Origin: Paeniglutamicibacter gangotriensis Lz1y
GTDB lineage: Bacteria; Actinomycetota; Actinomycetes; Actinomycetales; Micrococcaceae
Reading direction: 5' to 3'
Length of the DNA stretch: 64,000 nucleotides
NCBI RefSeq assembly: GCF_000348945.1
Contig: NZ_AOCK01000010.1
Span: forward strand, 1 to 64,000
Of this stretch, positions 60,316 through 64,000 are shown one piece after another (positions within the stretch are counted from its first letter, which is position 1; every line of letters starts with the position of its first letter). Under the pieces are notes generated by a model, which had not been told where the DNA came from, did not search any database, and saw only the letters and a program-made list of their open reading frames with translations. The position numbers and the translations under genes are program-made.

Positions 60316-61308
60316 ATGCCACTGAACCAGAAACCACGCCCGCAATTGGTCCTGCTGACGGCCCCGGGGATCGAGGATCCACACAACCTCGAGGCCATTG
60401 CCCAACGCGCGGACATCGTCAGGGCTCATGCCCAGGACCTGGGCCACGCGTTGGCCGGAGCCGATGCGCTGTTGATGTGGGACTTCTTTTCCTCGGCGCT
60501 CGCCGACGCCTGGAGGGGCGCGGATGCGCTGCGCTGGGTCCACGTCGCTGCCGCTGGAGTGGATGCGATGCTCTTTGATGAGCTGGCCGCGTCACCGGTG
60601 ACGCTGACCAACGCCCACGGGGTTTTCGACGGGCCCATCGCCGAATTCGTCCTGGCCTCCATCATGGCCCAAGACAAAATGCTGCACGCCAATAAATCCC
60701 TGCAACGAGCGGGGATTTGGAAACACCGCGAACCCACCCGAACCGCGGGCTCGCGGGTCATCGTGGTGGGCACCGGAGGAATCGGGCGGGCAACAGCACG
60801 GCTGCTGCGGGCCGTGGGCATGGAAGTGGCGGGTGCTGGTCGCACGGCACGCGAATCGGACCCCGACTTCGGCACGGTGTTTGCCTCCTCCGAGCTTGCC
60901 GCGCATGTCGGGGCGGCCGACCACGTGGTGCTTGCTGCACCGCTGACCGAAGCGACGCGGGGCCTCATCAACGCAGGGGTGCTCGCGGCCATGAAAAATT
61001 CGGCGCACCTGGTCAATATCGGGCGCGGTGCGCTGGTGGACGAACCCGCACTGGTGGAGGCGTTGCGTACCGGACAGATCGCCGCGGCGTCACTGGATGT
61101 CGTGGCAGTGGAACCGCTGGGGGAGGGGCACCCCTTCTGGACTATGGAAAACGTCCACATCTCGGCGCACCTCAGTGGGGACGTGGACGGTTGGCGCGAC
61201 GCCCTGGCCGACCAATTCCTGGCCAACCTCGATGCCTACATCTCAGGCGATCCGCTGGCCAACATCGTGGATAAGGATCGTGGCTACGTCAGCAGCGCAA
61301 CGGTCTAA
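60316..61308 (+). CDS. D-2-hydroxyacid dehydrogenase, NAD-dependent
   Basis: This 330-residue protein has a Rossmann motif V-V-G-T-G-G-I-G-R-A (residues 150-159) and the three catalytic residues of the family: arginine in V-N-I-G-R-G-A-L-V-D-E, glutamate in V-A-V-E-P-L and histidine in I-S-A-H-L-S. It reduces a 2-oxoacid to a D-2-hydroxyacid or the reverse. The start at 60316 is preferred to a frame that would begin within the operator at 60280. It may work with the FAD oxidase that acts on D-2-hydroxyacids, with which it shares the divergent promoter region. Confidence 0.88.
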   Translation: MPLNQKPRPQLVLLTAPGIEDPHNLEAIAQRADIVRAHAQDLGHALAGADALLMWDFFSSALADAWRGADALRWVHVAAAGVDAMLFDELAASPVTLTNAHGVFDGPIAEFVLASIMAQDKMLHANKSLQRAGIWKHREPTRTAGSRVIVVGTGGIGRATARLLRAVGMEVAGAGRTARESDPDFGTVFASSELAAHVGAADHVVLAAPLTEATRGLINAGVLAAMKNSAHLVNIGRGALVDEPALVEALRTGQIAAASLDVVAVEPLGEGHPFWTMENVHISAHLSGDVDGWRDALADQFLANLDAYISGDPLANIVDKDRGYVSSATV

Positions 61309-61388
61309 GGCATGTCGCTGGTCGGCCTCCATGCCCTAGAAAGTGCGGGCATGAGTAGGGTTCGAGTCCACCGGCCGGAGCCATATTG

Positions 61389-62093
61389 CTATGAGAAGGA
61401 CGCCGCACCATAAAAAGCCGCGACCATGGCCGCGTTGGATTCGATCAAGTGCTCGCGCATTTGGCTCTCCGCGGCCGCTGCGTCACTGCGGGCAATGGAC
61501 TCAAGGATCGCTTCATGGGCGGCACGCTCGGTTGCGGAGGAAATATGGTCCTCCACCATCGGCATCAGATGGTGGAGTCGGTTGATTTCATCGGTCAGGA
61601 TCCGCACCAGCGTTGCGGCTCGGGCGTTACGCGAGGCGCGCGCGCAGGTTAAATGAAATTCCCTGGCGGCTTGCACCCGTCCCTCCAAATCCAGATCCGG
61701 ATTGAATTGTTGGTCCAGCAGGGCGCGCAATTCAGCGACCAGCTCATCGCTGGTATTTCGGGCTGCCGAGGCAAGCAATGGAGGTTCCAGGATCAACCGC
61801 AGTTCCATCACATCACGTACATCGTTGATGCTCAGCGTGCGCACCATGTACCCCTTGCGGGGCAACACTGTCACCAGCCCCTCCACGGTGAGCATCTGCA
61901 GGGCCTCTCGGACAGGGGTCTTGGACACACCGAAATTCTTGGCCAGCTCTGCTTCTAGAACGATCTCCCCGGGGCTGAGCTGGGCGGTCAGGATCTGGGT
62001 GCGGATCAGTCGGCGGACTCGTTCCGAAGCCGATTCGCGCTCTGCGACCGGCTGCACTGAGCCGGTGCCGTCCGGTGTCGTGGTTTGGTCCAT
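61389..62093 (-). CDS. GntR-family regulator (FCD type)
   Basis: This 234-residue regulator has an N-terminal winged helix (R-R-L-I-R-T-Q-I-L-T-A-Q-L-S-P-G-E, then F-G-V-S-K-T-P-V-R-E-A-L-Q-M-L) and an FCD domain with F-H-L-T-C and the E-D-H-I-S-S-A-T-E-R-A-A-H-E-A-I block. It begins eight or nine bases after the SDR stop with GAGGAG immediately before two tandem ATG codons; the second is given here for better spacing. Cotranscription with the SDR makes it the likely regulator of that gene and the IlvD-type dehydratase rather than of the amine cluster, but cross-regulation cannot be excluded. Confidence 0.88.
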   Translation of the reverse strand: MDQTTTPDGTGSVQPVAERESASERVRRLIRTQILTAQLSPGEIVLEAELAKNFGVSKTPVREALQMLTVEGLVTVLPRKGYMVRTLSINDVRDVMELRLILEPPLLASAARNTSDELVAELRALLDQQFNPDLDLEGRVQAAREFHLTCARASRNARAATLVRILTDEINRLHHLMPMVEDHISSATERAAHEAILESIARSDAAAAESQMREHLIESNAAMVAAFYGAASFS

Positions 62094-62101
62094 CATGCTC
62101 C

Positions 62102-62821
62102 TCACAATAGCTGCAGGCCGCCGGCGACAGGGATCGTCGTTCCGGTGACGTAGTCCATCTGCAAAAGCCCGTGGACCACCTCGGCGACATCTTCGGGACT
62201 TCCCAGCCGTTTGGCCGGGGCATTTTCTGCCACGTATTCTCGCAATTCCGCCCAGTCGTGGGTCAACGGGGTATCGATATAGCCCGGCGCCACAGCATTG
62301 ACCCGGATCTCGGGTCCCAACGACTTTGCCAGCAATTGCGTCAGGTGCAAGAGCCCTGCCTTGCTCACGGCATAGGGGATGGAGCTTCCGGAGGGGACCA
62401 GCCCGGCAAGAGAGGCGTTGTTGATGATCTGGCCCCGAGTCTGGGCCAAGTGGGCGCGCGCCGCCCGGGCGATGTTCCAAGGCCCCTTGAGGTTCACCGC
62501 CATGATGAAATCCCAGAATTCATCGTCCACGGCGTCGAGGTCGGCATGGGGGATCTGTTTGGCGACGCCAGCATTGTTGATGACTGCGTCGAGGCGTCCG
62601 AAATGCGTAACCGTCTCCTGAACCATTCGCTGTGCTTCTGCGGAGCTGGAGACATCGGCGTCTATATAGATTGCTCCGGTCAGTTCGAGCGCTGCCTGGC
62701 TTCCGGATTCCTGGGTGTTGAATCCGTTGAGCGCTACATCCCAGCCCTCGGCATGGAGCCTTCGGACAATGGCCTGTCCTATACCGCCGCAGGCTCCGGT
62801 GACTAGTGCAACCTTCTTCAT
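62102..62821 (-). CDS. Short-chain dehydrogenase/reductase
   Basis: This 239-residue Rossmann enzyme has T-G-A-C-G-G-I-G-Q (residues 8-16), N-N-A-G and the catalytic S137, Y150 and K154 (Y-A-V-S-K). Classical SDRs with this length oxidise or reduce sugars, hydroxyacids or ketones using NAD(P). The ATG at 62821 follows AGGTCC. The palindrome CACCCATGGGTG at 62835-62846 just upstream is a possible operator. Proximity to an IlvD/Edd dehydratase suggests sugar-acid breakdown. Confidence 0.9.
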   Translation of the reverse strand: MKKVALVTGACGGIGQAIVRRLHAEGWDVALNGFNTQESGSQAALELTGAIYIDADVSSSAEAQRMVQETVTHFGRLDAVINNAGVAKQIPHADLDAVDDEFWDFIMAVNLKGPWNIARAARAHLAQTRGQIINNASLAGLVPSGSSIPYAVSKAGLLHLTQLLAKSLGPEIRVNAVAPGYIDTPLTHDWAELREYVAENAPAKRLGSPEDVAEVVHGLLQMDYVTGTTIPVAGGLQLL

Positions 62822-62911
62822 GTGAGGACCTTTCCACCCATGGGTGTCATTTGAGGATTGTGTTTGAGGATCGTCAGCCCACCCCGGGCCGCCGGTCCGG
62901 GCTGTGTCATG

Positions 62912-62961
62912 CAGGGCGTCAACGGGGGCGCCCGGGCCCGGGCGCCCCCGTTGACGCCCTG
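62912..62961. terminator. Perfect 50-bp palindrome between dehydratase and SDR genes
   Basis: Two 25-base arms (62912-62936 and 62937-62961) are exact complements with no loop, almost all G and C (arm ends CAGGGCG and CGCCCGGG at the centre). As RNA it would form an extremely stable hairpin. It lies 57 bases after the dehydratase stop and probably ends or attenuates that transcript, but there is no T run. Confidence 0.6.
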
Positions 62962-63018
62962 ATCCTGGGGAAGCGCTGCAACCAGTCGTTCTGCTCACCG
63001 GTCCGCGCGATCCTGGAG

Positions 63019-64000
63019 CTACTGCACACCGGTGGCACGGAGAAAATCGAAGTCACAGCCGTCGTCCGCCTGCAGGGCATGTCGTTGGTGGAGCCAGCCC
63101 ATGCCTCGGGTCGGAATCGGGGGAGCGGCAAAGGGAACCCGGGAAGAGATTTCTTCCTCGGAGAGGAAATGGCGCAGCGTTCCGGCTGCTGCATCCAGCT
63201 CGATCTCGTCCCCGGTGGCCAAAATCCCCAGCGGTCCACCGGCGGCTGCTTCCGGGGTGATATGCACGACCACGGTCCCGGTGGAGGTACCGCTCATGCG
63301 GGCATCCGAGAGCCGGACCATGTCCCGAATCCCCGCGCGGTGCAGCTTGGCGGGGATCGGAATGTGGCCGACCTCGGGCATGCCGGGGGCGCCCAAGACG
63401 CCCATGCCGCGCAAGACCAGGACGGAGTCCTGGTCGACATCGAGATCCGGATCGTCAATGCGCGTATTCAAGTCGTCAATGCCATCGAAGACCACGGCAC
63501 GACCTCGGTGCGCCTTGAGTTTGGGATCGTGCACCCCGGCGGCCTTCAACACGGCGCCCCGAGGGGCCAGATTTCCGCGGAGCATGACCAAGGCACCCCG
63601 CTCGGAGAGCGGTTCGCCAGCGGGTGCGATCGCATCGTTGACGGGGAATTCTTGGTCAGCCAGGACCTGATCCCAGGTGTTGCCGTTTGCCGTCACCACA
63701 CCGCCGTGGATCGTTTCGCCGATTCGCTGCACAATGGCCGGGACGCCGCCTGCATCATCCAAGTCAGCCAAGAGGCGTTGTCCGCTGGGCCTGACATTGG
63801 CCACATAGGGGGTGCTCGCAGACCACGACTCAAAGCGTTCGGGGCCGATACGCAGGCCCGCCCGTCCGGCAATCGCCTCGAGGTGAATGACCGCATTGGT
63901 GGATCCGCCCAGGGCCGAGACAACCCTGAACGCGTTTTCTAAGGATTCGTCGGTCACCAGATCTGCGGGCAGCAACTCCGCGGCTACGGACTGGACTATC
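63019..64000 (-). CDS. IlvD/Edd-family dehydratase, 5' end outside the window
   Basis: The visible C-terminal 326 or so residues belong to the dihydroxyacid/sugar-acid dehydratase family: G-G-S-T-N-A-V-I-H-L-E-A-I-A-G-R-A-G, N-D-A-I, R-G-N-L-A-P-R-G-A-V-L-K, S-D-A-R-M-S-G-T-S-T-G and G-D-E-I-E-L-D-A-A-A-G-T-L-R. The frame is open to the window edge, so the iron-sulfur cysteines are not seen. Family members include dihydroxyacid dehydratase and L-arabonate or D-xylonate dehydratase; with an SDR and a GntR gene next to it, a sugar-acid role is more likely than valine synthesis. Confidence 0.88.
   Translation of the reverse strand, partial: IVQSVAAELLPADLVTDESLENAFRVVSALGGSTNAVIHLEAIAGRAGLRIGPERFESWSASTPYVANVRPSGQRLLADLDDAGGVPAIVQRIGETIHGGVVTANGNTWDQVLADQEFPVNDAIAPAGEPLSERGALVMLRGNLAPRGAVLKAAGVHDPKLKAHRGRAVVFDGIDDLNTRIDDPDLDVDQDSVLVLRGMGVLGAPGMPEVGHIPIPAKLHRAGIRDMVRLSDARMSGTSTGTVVVHITPEAAAGGPLGILATGDEIELDAAAGTLRHFLSEEEISSRVPFAAPPIPTRGMGWLHQRHALQADDGCDFDFLRATGVQ

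Noticed and set aside
61354-61382. Complete tRNA gene
   Set aside because: The T-loop-like sequence lacks D and anticodon arms; the upstream dehydrogenase coding sequence ends only 46 bases earlier.
1-64000. CRISPR array
   Set aside because: No regularly spaced repeats of 24-40 bases with unique spacers and no cas genes were seen; the only repeats are insertion-sequence ends, inverted repeats and hairpins.

Overview
The window looks like a piece of chromosome from a high-GC Gram-positive actinobacterium, most likely a member of the Micrococcaceae (Arthrobacter, Glutamicibacter, Paeniglutamicibacter type). The evidence is protein similarity and gene order recognised by eye: polynucleotide phosphorylase followed by an M16 zinc peptidase, PadR and GntR regulators, actinobacterial small zinc-finger proteins, and GC-rich third codon positions. 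No rRNA or complete tRNA gene was seen.

Region 1 (1-13,700) is accessory DNA. It holds a RelA/SpoT-domain gene cut by the window edge, a serine recombinase, a secreted repeat protein, and an IS21-family insertion sequence (3820-9844). The istA gene of that element is split by a second mobile element, a recombinase-in-trio (RIT) element of three overlapping tyrosine recombinases with 82-88 bp perfect terminal inverted repeats. After this come an ATPase relic and a two-gene unit: a serine recombinase translationally coupled to a 658-residue zinc-ribbon protein with a possible HEPN-type motif.

Region 2 (13,769-31,037) is mostly core: pnp, a membrane protein, the M16 peptidase, an alanine/glycine:sodium symporter, a metal operon (CxxC metallochaperone, P1B-type ATPase with an unusual CPG motif, cupin), a ferredoxin reductase, a PadR-AarF operon, threonine ammonia-lyase and a flavin reductase. 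Several strong intrinsic terminators separate these units.

Region 3 (31,256-48,716) is a molybdenum-cofactor locus split in two: moaA-moaD on the minus strand and moeA-moaC-mogA-moaE on the plus strand. About 12 kb of other DNA lies between them. That DNA holds three paralogous genes of unknown function, a 2-oxoacid or acetoin dehydrogenase E1 operon whose E2 gene is decayed, and a toxin-antitoxin scrapyard: an intact yefM-yoeB pair, a higBA pair with the toxin broken by two stop codons, and relics of AbiE-like and VapBC-like systems. A second, heavily decayed dehydrogenase cluster lies on the other side of moaA-moaD, at 31.3-32.4 kb.

Region 4 (48.9-64 kb) carries two small conserved genes and then a catabolic cluster. 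It contains a GntR regulator, an M20 amidohydrolase, a PLP aminotransferase, a creatinase/ectoine-hydrolase-like M24 protein, an aldehyde dehydrogenase, a 990-residue FAD/FeS oxidoreductase, a class III aminotransferase and a D-2-hydroxyacid dehydrogenase. Matching inverted-repeat sites built on ATTGT/ACAAT lie at the promoters of both minus-strand operons, and a wider version lies upstream of the GntR gene. This suggests one regulon that opens an N-acylated or cyclic amino compound (ectoine-like), then deacylates, transaminates and oxidises it. The window ends in an SDR-GntR operon and a partial IlvD/Edd dehydratase, separated by a perfect 50-bp palindrome.
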